NCBI RefSeq assembly: GCF_049674955.1
Contig: NZ_CP187232.1
Span: forward strand, 434,001-498,000
Source of the DNA: Sphaerisporangium viridialbum
Lineage (GTDB): Bacteria > Actinomycetota > Actinomycetes > Streptosporangiales > Streptosporangiaceae
DNA: 64,000 nucleotides
Direction: 5' to 3'
Shown here: piece after piece, positions 1-8,397 of the stretch
Numbering within the stretch: position 1 is the first letter of the stretch
Layout: every line of letters begins with the position of its first letter
The notes under the pieces: model-generated
What the model saw: the letters and a program-made list of their open reading frames with translations, nothing else
Told to the model about the DNA's origin: nothing
Database searches by the model: none
Translations under genes and position numbers: made by a program

Positions 1-549
1 GACATCACCGACCCCGAGTCGGTCGCCGCCGCCGCTGCCATCGCGGGCGACGCCACGCTGCTCATCAACAACGCGGGCTCGTCCACGCGCGCCGGGCTGC
101 TCGACGGCGACCTCGCCGACATCCGGCTGGAGATGGAGACGCACTACTTCGGCACGCTGGGCATGACGCGTGCCTTCGCGCCCATCCTGGCCGCCAACGG
201 CGGCGGGGCGGTCCTCAACGTGCTGTCCGTGCTGTCCTGGATCTCCATACCGCAGTCCGGCGCCTACAGCGCGGCCAAGGCCGCGGCGTGGTCGCTGACC
301 AACTCACTGCGCCTTGAGCTCGCGCCGCTCGGCATCGCGGCCGTCGCCCTGCACGTCGGGTACATGGACACCGACATGGCGGCCCATGTCGACGGCCCCA
401 AGCAGGACCCCGCGCAGGTGGCCGCGGCGGCACTCGACGGCATCGAGGCGGGCGCCGGGGAGGTCGTCGCCGACGACGCCAGCCGGCGGGTCAGGGCGGG
501 GCTCTCCGCCGGCCTCGACGCGCTCTACCCGCAGCTGGCCAAGCGGTAG
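1..549 (+). CDS. Short-chain dehydrogenase/reductase, 5' end outside window
   Basis: The reading frame is open from base 1, so the gene begins upstream and its TGxxxGxG cofactor motif is not visible. The visible 182 residues carry the SDR motif NNAG (about residues 23-26) and the catalytic YSAAK tetrad segment (about 90-94), with a Ser-rich strand (NVLSVLSWIS) before it. This is the Rossmann-fold NAD(P)H-dependent oxidoreductase family; the substrate cannot be told. It stops about 110 bases before the glutamine-synthetase-like gene on the same strand. Function beyond 'SDR oxidoreductase' is not supported. Confidence 0.9.
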   Translation, partial: DITDPESVAAAAAIAGDATLLINNAGSSTRAGLLDGDLADIRLEMETHYFGTLGMTRAFAPILAANGGGAVLNVLSVLSWISIPQSGAYSAAKAAAWSLTNSLRLELAPLGIAAVALHVGYMDTDMAAHVDGPKQDPAQVAAAALDGIEAGAGEVVADDASRRVRAGLSAGLDALYPQLAKR

Positions 550-656
550 ACGCGACGGGGTCATCGTGAACCCCGGGAACCTCGCGCCGGGATGGAGAAT
601 GACGTTGCGACCGAGCGTGTAACTCCAGTACCGGCACGGTGACAGGAGAGCGGGGA

Positions 657-2012
657 ATGGACGAGCAGGAACGTGCGCGACGCGCGGCCTCCGCCCGGGA
701 GGCCGCCCGAGACCTCGCCGCCAGAGACGTGACCGCCGTCGCCGTCACATGGGTGGACACCAGCGGCGTCACCAGGGTCAAGGCGGTGCCCCTCACACGG
801 CTCGAACACGCGGCGGCCTGGGGCATCGGCGCCTCGCCCGTCTTCGACGCGTTCCTGCTCGACGACTCCGTCATGAGCGGCCGGTTCGCCGGAGGCCCCG
901 TAGGCGACCTGCGCCTGCACCCGGACCTCGGGCGCCTCGGCGTGCTCACCGCGCTTCCCGGCTGGGCGTGGGCCCCCGCGGACCGGTACGACCAGAACGG
1001 CGTGCCCCATCACCTGGACGCCCGCCACCTGGCCCGCCGCGAGGTCGAGCGGCTGGCCGCCGCGGGCTTCTCCGTCCGGGCGTCGTTCGAGGTCGAGTGG
1101 GCGGCCTCCGTCGGTGCCGGTGACGACTTCGTCCCCGCGTGCGGCGGCCCGGCGTACGGCATGACGCGGCTCACCGAGCGGGCCGGCTACCTGCTCGACG
1201 TGGTGGGCGCGCTGTCGGCGGCCGGCGTCGCGGTGGAGCAGATCCACCCCGAGTACGCCGCGGGGCAGTACGAGGTCTCGGTCGCGGCGGAGGACCCGGT
1301 CGGGGCCGCCGACACCACCGTCCTGGTTCGCGAGACGATCCGGGCGGTCAGCCTGGACCACGGCCTGCGCGCGAGCTTCTCGCCGAAGGTGCTCGCGGAC
1401 GGAGTGGGCAACGGCGCGCACGTCCACCTGAGCCTCTGGCGCGACGGCGTCAACCTCATGTCCGGCGGCGACGGCAGGTACGGCCTCACCGCCGAGGGTG
1501 AGGCGTTCGCCGCGGGCATCCTGTCCCGGCTGCCGGCCCTGCTGGCGGTGGGCGCGCCGTCCGTCGCCAGCTACCTGCGGCTCGTCCCCTCCCACTGGGC
1601 CGGAGCGTACGCCTGCTGGGGGCTGGAGAACCGTGAGGCGGCGATGCGGTTCGTCACCGGATCGGCCGGTGACCGGTCCCGGGCGGCGAACATGGAGGTC
1701 AAGTGCTTCGACGCCGCGGCCAACCCCTATCTCGCGGTGGCCGGCCTCCTCGCCACGGGCCGGGCCGGGCTCGCCGGCGGGGGCGCGCTCCCTGCGCCCG
1801 TGGAGGTCGATCCGCACTCCTTGGGCACCGTGACGCCGTTGCCGTCCTCGCTCGGGGCGGCGCTGGAGGCGTTCGAGAACGACGCCGTGCTGAAGGAGGC
1901 GCTGGGCGAGGCCGTGATCGACACGATCGCCCTCGTACGCCGAGGCGAGATCGCGCTCTTCGACGGGGCGGCGCCCGACGAGATCGCGGCCCGCACGCGC
2001 TGGAAGCACTGA
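657..2012 (+). CDS. Glutamine synthetase family protein (glutamate-amine ligase type)
   Basis: The 451-residue protein resembles the catalytic part of glutamine synthetases: NGAHVHLSLW (metal and glutamate binding), the downstream ENREAAMRF segment, and a C-terminal NPYLAVAGLLATG block. It is of usual GS length but its N-terminal segment differs from GlnA, as in actinobacterial paralogues that join glutamate to polyamines or other amines with ATP; true GlnA is less likely. I start at ATG 657, preceded by GGAG at 645 with 8-base spacing; an in-frame GTG at 639 would put that site inside the gene. The substrate is unknown. The stop codon lies inside the first unit of a three-copy tandem repeat (1994-2102). 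Confidence 0.85.
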   Translation: MDEQERARRAASAREAARDLAARDVTAVAVTWVDTSGVTRVKAVPLTRLEHAAAWGIGASPVFDAFLLDDSVMSGRFAGGPVGDLRLHPDLGRLGVLTALPGWAWAPADRYDQNGVPHHLDARHLARREVERLAAAGFSVRASFEVEWAASVGAGDDFVPACGGPAYGMTRLTERAGYLLDVVGALSAAGVAVEQIHPEYAAGQYEVSVAAEDPVGAADTTVLVRETIRAVSLDHGLRASFSPKVLADGVGNGAHVHLSLWRDGVNLMSGGDGRYGLTAEGEAFAAGILSRLPALLAVGAPSVASYLRLVPSHWAGAYACWGLENREAAMRFVTGSAGDRSRAANMEVKCFDAAANPYLAVAGLLATGRAGLAGGGALPAPVEVDPHSLGTVTPLPSSLGAALEAFENDAVLKEALGEAVIDTIALVRRGEIALFDGAAPDEIAARTRWKH

Positions 2013-2102
2013 CCCCGCGCGCCCGACGCGCACGCGCTGGAAGCACTGACCCCGCGCCCGACGCGCACGCGCTGGAAGCACTGACCCGCGCGCCCGACGC
2101 GC
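1994..2102 (+). repeat. Three-copy tandem repeat of a gene 3' end
   Basis: A unit beginning CACGCGCTGGAAGCACTGAC occurs at 1994, 2031 and 2066 (steps 37 and 35). The first copy is the last codons and TGA stop of the glutamine-synthetase-like gene; the next two lie in the spacer and each again carry the sequence for W-K-H-stop. The copies are nearly identical apart from one- or two-base changes in a GC run, which suggests recent slippage or duplication. Confidence 0.9.
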
Positions 2103-2268
2103 CCGCGCGTGACGCGGCTTGGAGTGACGTCCTGTCGGGTGTGCCGGTCTCGCGAACGCGCACGTGCCCGGTTCGCCGCCATCCGCCGCCGTACCGTCCC
2201 CAGACCGCGTTTCGGGGCCGTCGCGCATTTGTAGGTTGTTAGCGATCTTTCTAGATATATTCCTGCAT

Positions 2269-3372
2269 ATGCTGGTTTCAGCCCCCCGCATTTCCGATTC
2301 GCCGGTCATACTTCCTGACCCGCGACGGCTGCGCGTTCTCGACCTGCTCCGGTTTTGCGCGGCGCTTGCGGTGGTGCTCTTTCACTACGGGGACACGCGG
2401 GCCTGGGGCACCCCGAACGCGTTCCCCGCCCTGAGCGCGGTGACCATGTTCGGCGTGTACGGCGTCCGCATGTTCTTCGTGATCAGCGGGTTCGTCATCC
2501 TGATGAGCGCGTGGGGGCGGAGCCCCGGCGCGTTCGCGTCGTCGCGCATAGCCCGCCTCTACCCGGCGTACTGGGCCAGCGTGATCGCCCTGGGGGGCCT
2601 GGCGGTGGCGGGGCTCATCACCGACCACCGGCCCACCCTGAGCGAGCTGCTCGCCAACCTCACCATGCTGCAGCACGGCCTGAGAATCCGTGATCTGGAG
2701 ATCGTGTACTGGACGCTCTGGCAGGAGCTGGTCTTCTACGCGCTCATCGCGGTGTTCGCCGCGGTCGGCATCACCTACCGCCGCTGCCTGGCCTTCCTCG
2801 GCGGCTGGCTGGTGCTCCTGGCCATCGCCGAGCGCGTGAACGCCGACCTGCTGCAGGCGTTCCTCATCCCGTTCAGCGCGCCGTACTTCATCGCCGGGAT
2901 GGCCCTGTACCTGATCCACCGTTTCGGCGGGTCGCTGTACCCCTGGCTGTTCGTGGGCGCCGGCTGGGCGATCGCCCTCGTACAGGTGCTGGGGGAGAAC
3001 CCTCCGGCCATCGTGCGATTCGGCGTGCCCCTCGGGTCCGCCCTCGTGGTCGGAGCGATCTCCCTCATCTTCCTGATCATGATCCTGGTGGCCCTCGGCA
3101 GGCTCGACGGCATCGACTGGCGCTGGCTCACCTGGCTGGGCGCGCTGACCTACCCGCTCTACCTGTTCCACCACCACGTCGGGTTCCTGCTCATCGGCAG
3201 GCTCCACACGCCGCTCGGGAACTGGCTCACGCTGCCGCTCGTCGTCGCGGTCGCGCTCGCCGTCGCCTACGGCGTGAACCGGCTGGTGGAGGTGCCCCTG
3301 CAACCGAGGCTGAGGGCCGCGCTCGACCGCTCGCTCCACGCCGGCGACGGCTACTTGGAGCGCGAAGGGTAG
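2269..3372 (+). CDS. Membrane acyltransferase, acyltransferase-3 (OafA/WecH) family
   Basis: About ten hydrophobic segments span a 367-residue protein. The first contains the conserved acceptor-site histidine (LRFCAALAVVLFHYG), followed by MFFVISGFVI and R-x-Y-PAYW, the signature of acyltransferase-3 integral membrane enzymes that O-acylate sugars, peptidoglycan or small molecules from the cytoplasmic side. The ATG at 2269 places the domain at the usual distance from the N-terminus; an upstream in-frame GTG at 2164 would add 35 non-conserved residues, and no clear ribosome site supports either. It converges on the deacetylase gene with a 22-base overlap. Acylation and deacetylation of a surface glycan is a plausible shared theme but only inference. 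Confidence 0.85.
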   Translation: MLVSAPRISDSPVILPDPRRLRVLDLLRFCAALAVVLFHYGDTRAWGTPNAFPALSAVTMFGVYGVRMFFVISGFVILMSAWGRSPGAFASSRIARLYPAYWASVIALGGLAVAGLITDHRPTLSELLANLTMLQHGLRIRDLEIVYWTLWQELVFYALIAVFAAVGITYRRCLAFLGGWLVLLAIAERVNADLLQAFLIPFSAPYFIAGMALYLIHRFGGSLYPWLFVGAGWAIALVQVLGENPPAIVRFGVPLGSALVVGAISLIFLIMILVALGRLDGIDWRWLTWLGALTYPLYLFHHHVGFLLIGRLHTPLGNWLTLPLVVAVALAVAYGVNRLVEVPLQPRLRAALDRSLHAGDGYLEREG

Positions 3373-4208
3373 ATCTCGCCGCCACGCAGCTCCCGGCCCT
3401 GCAGCAGCGTCGTCACCGTGACGAAGCGGTAGTTCTGCTTCTCCAGGGCCTTGAGCACGGTCGGCATGGCCTTGACGGTCTCAGGCACGATGTCGTGCAG
3501 CAGGATGACGCCGTTGCGCTTGGCCAGCTTGAGCGTCTTCTTGGCGATGACGGCGGTGTCGCGGGACTGCCAGTCGAGGGTGGACCCGGTCCACAGGATC
3601 TGCGGCAGCGCCAGCTCGGCCATCAACTGCGTGACCCGGTCGTCGGTGGCGCCGTTCGGCGGGCGCATCATCGTCGGCGCCTTGCCGATGGCCTGGTCGA
3701 TGACCTCCGAGGTCCTCGTCATCTCGTCGAGGATCTCCTCGTTGGACAGCGTGGTCAGGTCGGGATGGTCCCACGTGTGGTTGCCGACCTCGTGGCCCTC
3801 GGCCACGATGCGCCGCGTCAGCTCGGCACGGCTGCCGACCTTCCTGCCGAGGAGGAAGAAGGTGGCCTTGGCCTTGTGCTTCTTCAACGTGTCGAGCAGC
3901 TCGGGGGTGTAGGGCCAAGGACCGTCGTCGAAGGTGAGGGCGATGCATTTGTAGCGGACGCAGTACGGCTCGGCCGCCTTCTTCACCTTCGCGGCCAGGG
4001 CCGTACCGGCCTGGCCCGCCTGCCCGGCCTCCGCGGCCGTCCCGGTCTGCTTCGCCTGCGTGGCAGCCGGCACCGGGCCGGCGGCCGGATCCGTCTGCCT
4101 GGCCTCGGCGGCCGCCGGGACTCCTAGGACACCGACCGCACAGACACTGGCCACCATGATTCTGACTTTCCGCCACATGCCGCCGAATCTTAGTGAAACC
4201 TCGCGCAT
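3351..4208 (-). CDS. Secreted polysaccharide deacetylase (NodB domain)
   Basis: The 285-residue protein has a signal peptide (hydrophobic MVASVCAVGVLGVPAAAEA) and an Ala/Gln/Gly-rich linker. A complete NodB/CE4 domain follows from about residue 85: motif 1 TFDDGPWPYTP, motif 2 HEVGNHTWDH with both metal-binding histidines, motif 3 RPPNGA, and motif 5 LLHDI. It should remove N- or O-acetyl groups from cell-wall glycan outside the membrane, using a divalent metal. Start is uncertain: ATG 4208 gives the longest form, ATG 4178 also leaves a good signal peptide, and neither has a strong ribosome site. It is convergent with the acyltransferase gene. Confidence 0.9.
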   Translation of the reverse strand: MREVSLRFGGMWRKVRIMVASVCAVGVLGVPAAAEARQTDPAAGPVPAATQAKQTGTAAEAGQAGQAGTALAAKVKKAAEPYCVRYKCIALTFDDGPWPYTPELLDTLKKHKAKATFFLLGRKVGSRAELTRRIVAEGHEVGNHTWDHPDLTTLSNEEILDEMTRTSEVIDQAIGKAPTMMRPPNGATDDRVTQLMAELALPQILWTGSTLDWQSRDTAVIAKKTLKLAKRNGVILLHDIVPETVKAMPTVLKALEKQNYRFVTVTTLLQGRELRGGEIYPSRSK

Positions 4209-4316
4209 ACGGCGATCTAGCCCGTGACCGCCACCCCGGGCCCGGAGTGATCAGGGGATCGGCTCATCGATTCGGCGTCGCCCACGGGGATCCGCGCTCT
4301 TAGGTAAACAATGCGC

Positions 4317-4353
4317 ACACGCGTGTAAGCGGACAGTAATGAGGGCATTACTG
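4317..4353. promoter_or_regulatory. Two adjacent palindromes, possible operators of the importer operon
   Basis: At 4334-4353 CAGTAATG and CATTACTG form a perfect 8-base inverted repeat around AGGG. Just before it, 4317-4326 is the palindrome ACACGCGTGT. Both lie in the 560-base gap between the divergent deacetylase and importer genes, upstream of a small ORF and the binding-protein gene. Local AT content is raised, as expected near a promoter. The regulator is unknown. Confidence 0.5.
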
Positions 4354-4442
4354 AATGTGCGCGCCATGCGGCTCATGCTTCCCTCATTCGGTCGGGCTTC
4401 CGGATGTGGGCCGGGCGGCGCTTGATAGCGAAGGGAGACGTA

Positions 4443-4571
4443 GTGACAATCGCCGAACTCCATCCTGATGGCATTTACCGCGAATGGACCTACGGTGCCG
4501 GTCACCCGTCCCTCAGCGCTGCACCGGCCGTTTCCCTGACCGCTCAGGCGCAGGTCAGACGCCTGTCCTAG
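4443..4571 (+). CDS. Candidate small ORF, 42 residues
   Basis: A GTG at 4443 follows the sequence AAGGGAGACGTA, a good ribosome site with 5-6 base spacing, and opens a 42-codon frame ending TAG at 4571. The peptide begins MTIAELHPDGIYREW and ends QVRRLS; it has no signal peptide or cysteines. It lies between the palindromes at 4317-4353 and the importer operon on the same strand. It may be a leader or regulatory peptide, or simply chance. I do not recognise it, and there is no modifying enzyme nearby to support a RiPP precursor. Confidence 0.35.
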   Translation: MTIAELHPDGIYREWTYGAGHPSLSAAPAVSLTAQAQVRRLS

Positions 4572-4768
4572 CACCTACAGCCTTTCCCTGAATCCCCCTC
4601 CGAATCCGATGCCGGGCGTCGCGACCCACGCGACGGGAAATGAGCCGGCGACTCGCCTCACCACGCTCTCGGTCTCGGGCCGTGAGCGTCCCCGGCGTGC
4701 GGCCGGCCGTTTTCTGCGCTGTGCTCCCGTAATGAAGTCTCCCCCCGATCAGCCGTACGAGGAGAAGT

Positions 4769-6466
4769 GTGCGTTCACACGAAAGAATATTGAGCGCCGG
4801 TATGGCCGTCGCCCTCACGCTGACGATTTCGGCGTGCGGCGATAATGGCCACGCCGGCGGCGATTCCGATGCGGCCGCGTACCGTGCGGTCGTCGCCGAC
4901 GTCACCGGACGTACCCCGGTGCCGACCATCCAGCTGCTCACCAAGACCGCCGCGGAGGATCCGCGGTGGTTCGAGGAGGCGCGCCTGATCGTGGAGTCCT
5001 GGCAGCGGGCCGGCATCCCCGCCGAACTGCTCGCGGTACGCGGCTCCGAGGTGGGCCGGCGCGCGTTCACCCGCAAGGACTTCGACGCGGCCCTGCTGGT
5101 CTACGGCCCGATGCCGGACCGGCTCGACCCCGACAACATCCTGTCGAAGTTCGCCTCCGCCCGTGCCGGGGTCTCCGGCTGGAACCTGTCCGGCTATCGC
5201 AACGCCGACTACGACGCGTTGTACCAGGCTCAGCAGCTCGCGATGAACGAGGACGAGCGGGTCGCCGCGGTGCGGAAGGCGCAGAAGCTGCTGTACGAGC
5301 AGCAGCCCGCCCGGCCGTTCGCCCACCCCGTGGTGGGCGGGGCGTACCGGTCGGACCGGTGGGACGGGGTCCAGCACGCGTTGGGCTACCCGGTCTTCAA
5401 CATCTGGAACTCCATCGGAGCCACTCCGAAGACGGCCAAGCGCACTCTGGTGGTCGGCACGATCTCCGAGCCGCTGACCCTCAATCCGGTCGCCCTGGAG
5501 TCGCCCGCGGCGCAGTTACTCCTTTCGCACATCTACGACAGCCTGGTGCGTATCGGCCCGGAAGGTGAGTTGCGCGACTGGGCGGCCGAGTCGGTGAAGG
5601 TCGACGGCGCTCGGGTGATCGCCAAGCTACGGCCCGGCATGCGGTTCAGCGACGGGCACCCGGTCACCGCCGCCGATGTGGCGTTCACCGTCAAATACAT
5701 GATCGACAAGAAGTCCCCGCTGTTCGCCCAGAAGCTGGCCGCCGTGCGTGACGTGCGGGCGACCGGCGACTCGGTCGAGATCACCCTTGCCAAGCCGTCG
5801 CCGAGCTTCGTGCCCACGGTGCTGACCCAGCTGCCCATCTTGCCCGAGCACGTGTGGAAGAAGGTGGCCCAACCGGCGAAGTTCTCCAACGACGCCCCTG
5901 TCGGATCCGGGCCCTTCGTCCTCGCCGGTCGCAAACTCGGCGCGGAGATCCGGTTCACCGCGAACAAGGAGCACTTCTCGGCACCCAAGATCGACGGCCT
6001 GGTGATGATCGTGCTGGGCAGCCTCGACGCGGAGGTCGGCGGGCTCGCCCAAGGCGATCTCGACATGCTCGGCGACGTGCAGGGCGTCGCCCAGCTCGCT
6101 TCGGTGCGGGGCAAGAGCGGGATCACGGTGGTGTCCGACGAGAGCTTCGGCTGGGCCGGCCTGCACTACAACATGCGCAAGGAGCCGTTCGACGACCGGC
6201 ACTTCCGGCGCGCGCTGTCGTTCCTCATCCCGGTGCGCGACATCATCGACGTGGTCCTCGACGGGCAGGGCAAGCCCGCCGGGTCGCCGATCGCCGCTTC
6301 GCTGACGAAGTGGCATGACCCGTCGCTCCAGCCGTTCCCGTACGACATGCGGGCCGCGATGCGGGAGCTGCGGGAGGCGGGATACGTGTTCGACCGCCGG
6401 GGCGTCCTCTACTTCCCGGCCACGCGCGACGACAAGCGCCTCCGTGACAACAACGTGCCCACCTGA
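4769..6466 (+). CDS. ABC importer substrate-binding lipoprotein (SBP_bac_5), circularly permuted
   Basis: The 565-residue protein starts with a lipoprotein signal ending TISAC (Cys 23). Family-5 peptide-binding proteins normally begin with a segment like 'LVVGTxxEPxxLNP', but here that segment (KRTLVVGTISEPLTLNP) starts only at about residue 223. It runs through LRPGMRFSDGHPVTAADV to a C-terminus at AGYVFDRRGVLYFPA, the point where the family usually passes into its C-terminal lobe. The missing part (LLTKTAAEDPRW, FDAALLVYGPMPDR, WNLSGYRNADYDALY) lies at residues 45-220 instead. So the two halves are swapped. The start is GTG 4769 after GAGGAG. It is first in an operon with two permeases and a fused ATPase and likely binds a peptide or similar solute. 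Confidence 0.88.
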   Translation: MRSHERILSAGMAVALTLTISACGDNGHAGGDSDAAAYRAVVADVTGRTPVPTIQLLTKTAAEDPRWFEEARLIVESWQRAGIPAELLAVRGSEVGRRAFTRKDFDAALLVYGPMPDRLDPDNILSKFASARAGVSGWNLSGYRNADYDALYQAQQLAMNEDERVAAVRKAQKLLYEQQPARPFAHPVVGGAYRSDRWDGVQHALGYPVFNIWNSIGATPKTAKRTLVVGTISEPLTLNPVALESPAAQLLLSHIYDSLVRIGPEGELRDWAAESVKVDGARVIAKLRPGMRFSDGHPVTAADVAFTVKYMIDKKSPLFAQKLAAVRDVRATGDSVEITLAKPSPSFVPTVLTQLPILPEHVWKKVAQPAKFSNDAPVGSGPFVLAGRKLGAEIRFTANKEHFSAPKIDGLVMIVLGSLDAEVGGLAQGDLDMLGDVQGVAQLASVRGKSGITVVSDESFGWAGLHYNMRKEPFDDRHFRRALSFLIPVRDIIDVVLDGQGKPAGSPIAASLTKWHDPSLQPFPYDMRAAMRELREAGYVFDRRGVLYFPATRDDKRLRDNNVPT

Positions 6467-6499
6467 CCAGGTGATTCAGGTGATACGGAAGGAGGTGCC

Positions 6500-7480
6500 A
6501 TGACGCTGCTGCGATTCTCGCTGAGACGGGTCGCGCGGATGCTGGCGACCATCGTGATCCTCGTGCCGTTGACCTTCATGCTGTTCCGCGCTGTGCCGGG
6601 GGACCCCAGCGCGGCGGTGGTCGGGCCTGACCTCGACCCGTCCGTGGCCGCCATGCTGCGGGAGCGCTACGGCGTGGACCAGCCGATCGTCGTTCAGTTC
6701 CTCCGATATGTGGCCAATCTGGCGCGAGGTGACCTCGGCATCTCGTTCCACTACAAGCAGTCGGTCGGCGACATCTTGCTGAACAAGCTCTTCAACACCG
6801 CCGTCCTGGCCGTGCCCGCCATCGTGCTGGCCCTGCTGCTCGGGTCGGCCCTCGGCGCCGTCGCTGCGGCCACCAGGCGCGGGACCATCGACGCCGTGCT
6901 GCGCAACGGCGCCTTCGTCGGAAGGGCCACGCCCATCTTCTGGACGGCGACGCTCGCGCTGCTGCTGTTCAGCTACCACCTGAACTGGGTGCCGTCGATC
7001 GGGATGACCACACCGGGCAGGGGCGTCGCGAACACCGGCCTGGGCCTGTTCGCCTCGCCGGACTTCTGGTGGCACCTCGCCCTTCCGCTCCTCGTCATGA
7101 CGCTCTACTTCATGCCGGAGCCGCTGCTGACCATGCGCACCTCGATGGCGGACGTGCTGCGCGAGGACTTCATCGCCCTCGGCCGGGCACAGGGCCTGTC
7201 CCCGTCGCGGATCATCTACCGGCACGCGGCGCGCAACGCGCTGCTTCCGGTGGTCACCCTGATGCCCGCGCTGACCGGCACCATCATCGGCGGCCAGGTG
7301 ATCGTCGAGACCATCTTCTCCTGGCCGGGCATGGGACGGGCCATCGTCGACGCCGTCAACAACTTCGACTACCCGATGATGCAGGGCGTCTTCCTGCTGA
7401 CCGCCGTGATGGCCGTCGTCGTCAACGGCGTCATCGACGTTCTCTACGCGTACCTCGACCCGCGTGTGAGGTTGGCATGA
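6500..7480 (+). CDS. ABC importer permease, DppB type
   Basis: This 326-residue membrane protein has the typical architecture of the first permease of oligopeptide/dipeptide/nickel importers: an N-terminal helix (RMLATIVILVPLTFMLF), the RAVPGDP and RYGVDQPI segments, then five further helices and the EAA-type loop (LREDFIALGRAQGLSPSRIIYRH). It forms the membrane channel with the next gene. The ribosome site AAGGAGGT at 6489-6496 precedes ATG 6500 closely. The gene starts 33 bases after the binding protein and its stop overlaps the next start by four bases (ATGA), so the subunits are translationally coupled. Confidence 0.93.
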   Translation: MTLLRFSLRRVARMLATIVILVPLTFMLFRAVPGDPSAAVVGPDLDPSVAAMLRERYGVDQPIVVQFLRYVANLARGDLGISFHYKQSVGDILLNKLFNTAVLAVPAIVLALLLGSALGAVAAATRRGTIDAVLRNGAFVGRATPIFWTATLALLLFSYHLNWVPSIGMTTPGRGVANTGLGLFASPDFWWHLALPLLVMTLYFMPEPLLTMRTSMADVLREDFIALGRAQGLSPSRIIYRHAARNALLPVVTLMPALTGTIIGGQVIVETIFSWPGMGRAIVDAVNNFDYPMMQGVFLLTAVMAVVVNGVIDVLYAYLDPRVRLA

Positions 7481-8397
7481 CCACTCCGTATCCCTTGACG
7501 AAGACCAAGCGGCGCGTGTGGCGGGACAAGGTGATCACGGGCGCCCGGAGGGCCGGGCGGGACCTGTGGTCGACTCCCAGCGGCCGGGCCGCGATCGCCA
7601 TCATCGGGGTCTTCCTCCTGACCGCGCTGCTCGCTCCGGTGATAGCGCCGCACGGCCCCCTTGAGCGGGTTCGCACCGCGGATGGGGGGCTGGCGAGGCT
7701 GCTGCCACCGGGCCTCGCGCATCCGTTCGGCACCACCAACTTCGGCCGCGACATCTTCGACCAGGTGATCTGGGGCACCCGCCGCACCCTCTCGGTCGCC
7801 GGGGTCGCCGCCCTCGCGACCGCGCTGATCGGGCTCAACGTCGGCCTGATCGCCGGCTACCTGGGCGGAAAGGTCGACAGCGTGCTCATGCGGATCGCGG
7901 ACACCGCGTACGCCATCCCCTTCCTGCCCCTGGCGATCGTGCTGGTGGGCATCCTCGGCCGGTCGGACTTCGTGCTGGTGCTCGCCATCGCCCTGCTCTT
8001 CTGGCGCACGACCGCGCGGGTGGTGCGTGCGCAGGTGCTGTCGCTGAAAGAGCGGTCGTTCGTCAAGGCGGCCGTCGTCGGCGGGGCGTCCCGGCGGCGC
8101 GTCCTGTACGTCCACATCGCCCCGAACGTCGCCTCGCTCGCCATCCTGTACGGAATGCTGCTCGTCGCCGAGGCGGTGCTGGCGGAGGCGGGCCTCAGCT
8201 TCCTCGGCATGGCGCCGACGAACGCCGTGTCCTGGGGCACGATCATGTTCGACGCGTTCAGCTCGCAGGAGATGAACCGCGCGTGGTGGTGGCCGCTGTT
8301 CCCCGGGCTGGCCATCATGCTCTTCGTCTTCGCCGTCTCGCTGCTCGGACGGGCGCACGAGTCCCTGCAACGGCGCCACCTGGAGGTACGGTCATGA
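7477..8397 (+). CDS. ABC importer permease, DppC type
   Basis: The 306-residue partner permease has an N-terminal cytoplasmic tail, a helix at GRAAIAIIGVFLLTALLAPVIA, the family segment HPFGTTNFGRDIFDQVIWGTR, and a second EAA loop (FVKAAVVGGASRRRVLYVHI), as in DppC/OppC. The ATG at 7477 overlaps the stop of the upstream permease; a longer open frame upstream is only the shadow of that gene. It pairs with the DppB-like protein, and its own stop overlaps the start of the fused ATPase. Confidence 0.93.
   Translation: MTTPYPLTKTKRRVWRDKVITGARRAGRDLWSTPSGRAAIAIIGVFLLTALLAPVIAPHGPLERVRTADGGLARLLPPGLAHPFGTTNFGRDIFDQVIWGTRRTLSVAGVAALATALIGLNVGLIAGYLGGKVDSVLMRIADTAYAIPFLPLAIVLVGILGRSDFVLVLAIALLFWRTTARVVRAQVLSLKERSFVKAAVVGGASRRRVLYVHIAPNVASLAILYGMLLVAEAVLAEAGLSFLGMAPTNAVSWGTIMFDAFSSQEMNRAWWWPLFPGLAIMLFVFAVSLLGRAHESLQRRHLEVRS

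Noticed and set aside
561..2309. 582-codon minus-strand ORF opposite the glutamine-synthetase-like gene
   Set aside because: Arg/Gly/Ala-rich shadow frame caused by codon bias of the real gene on the plus strand.
4443..4571. RiPP precursor peptide
   Set aside because: No modifying enzyme, protease or leader motif is near; kept only as an unassigned small ORF.
4251..4574. 107-codon ORF on the minus strand in the deacetylase/importer spacer
   Set aside because: Its sequence is not protein-like, it has no ribosome site, and it covers the palindromes and the better-supported small plus-strand ORF.
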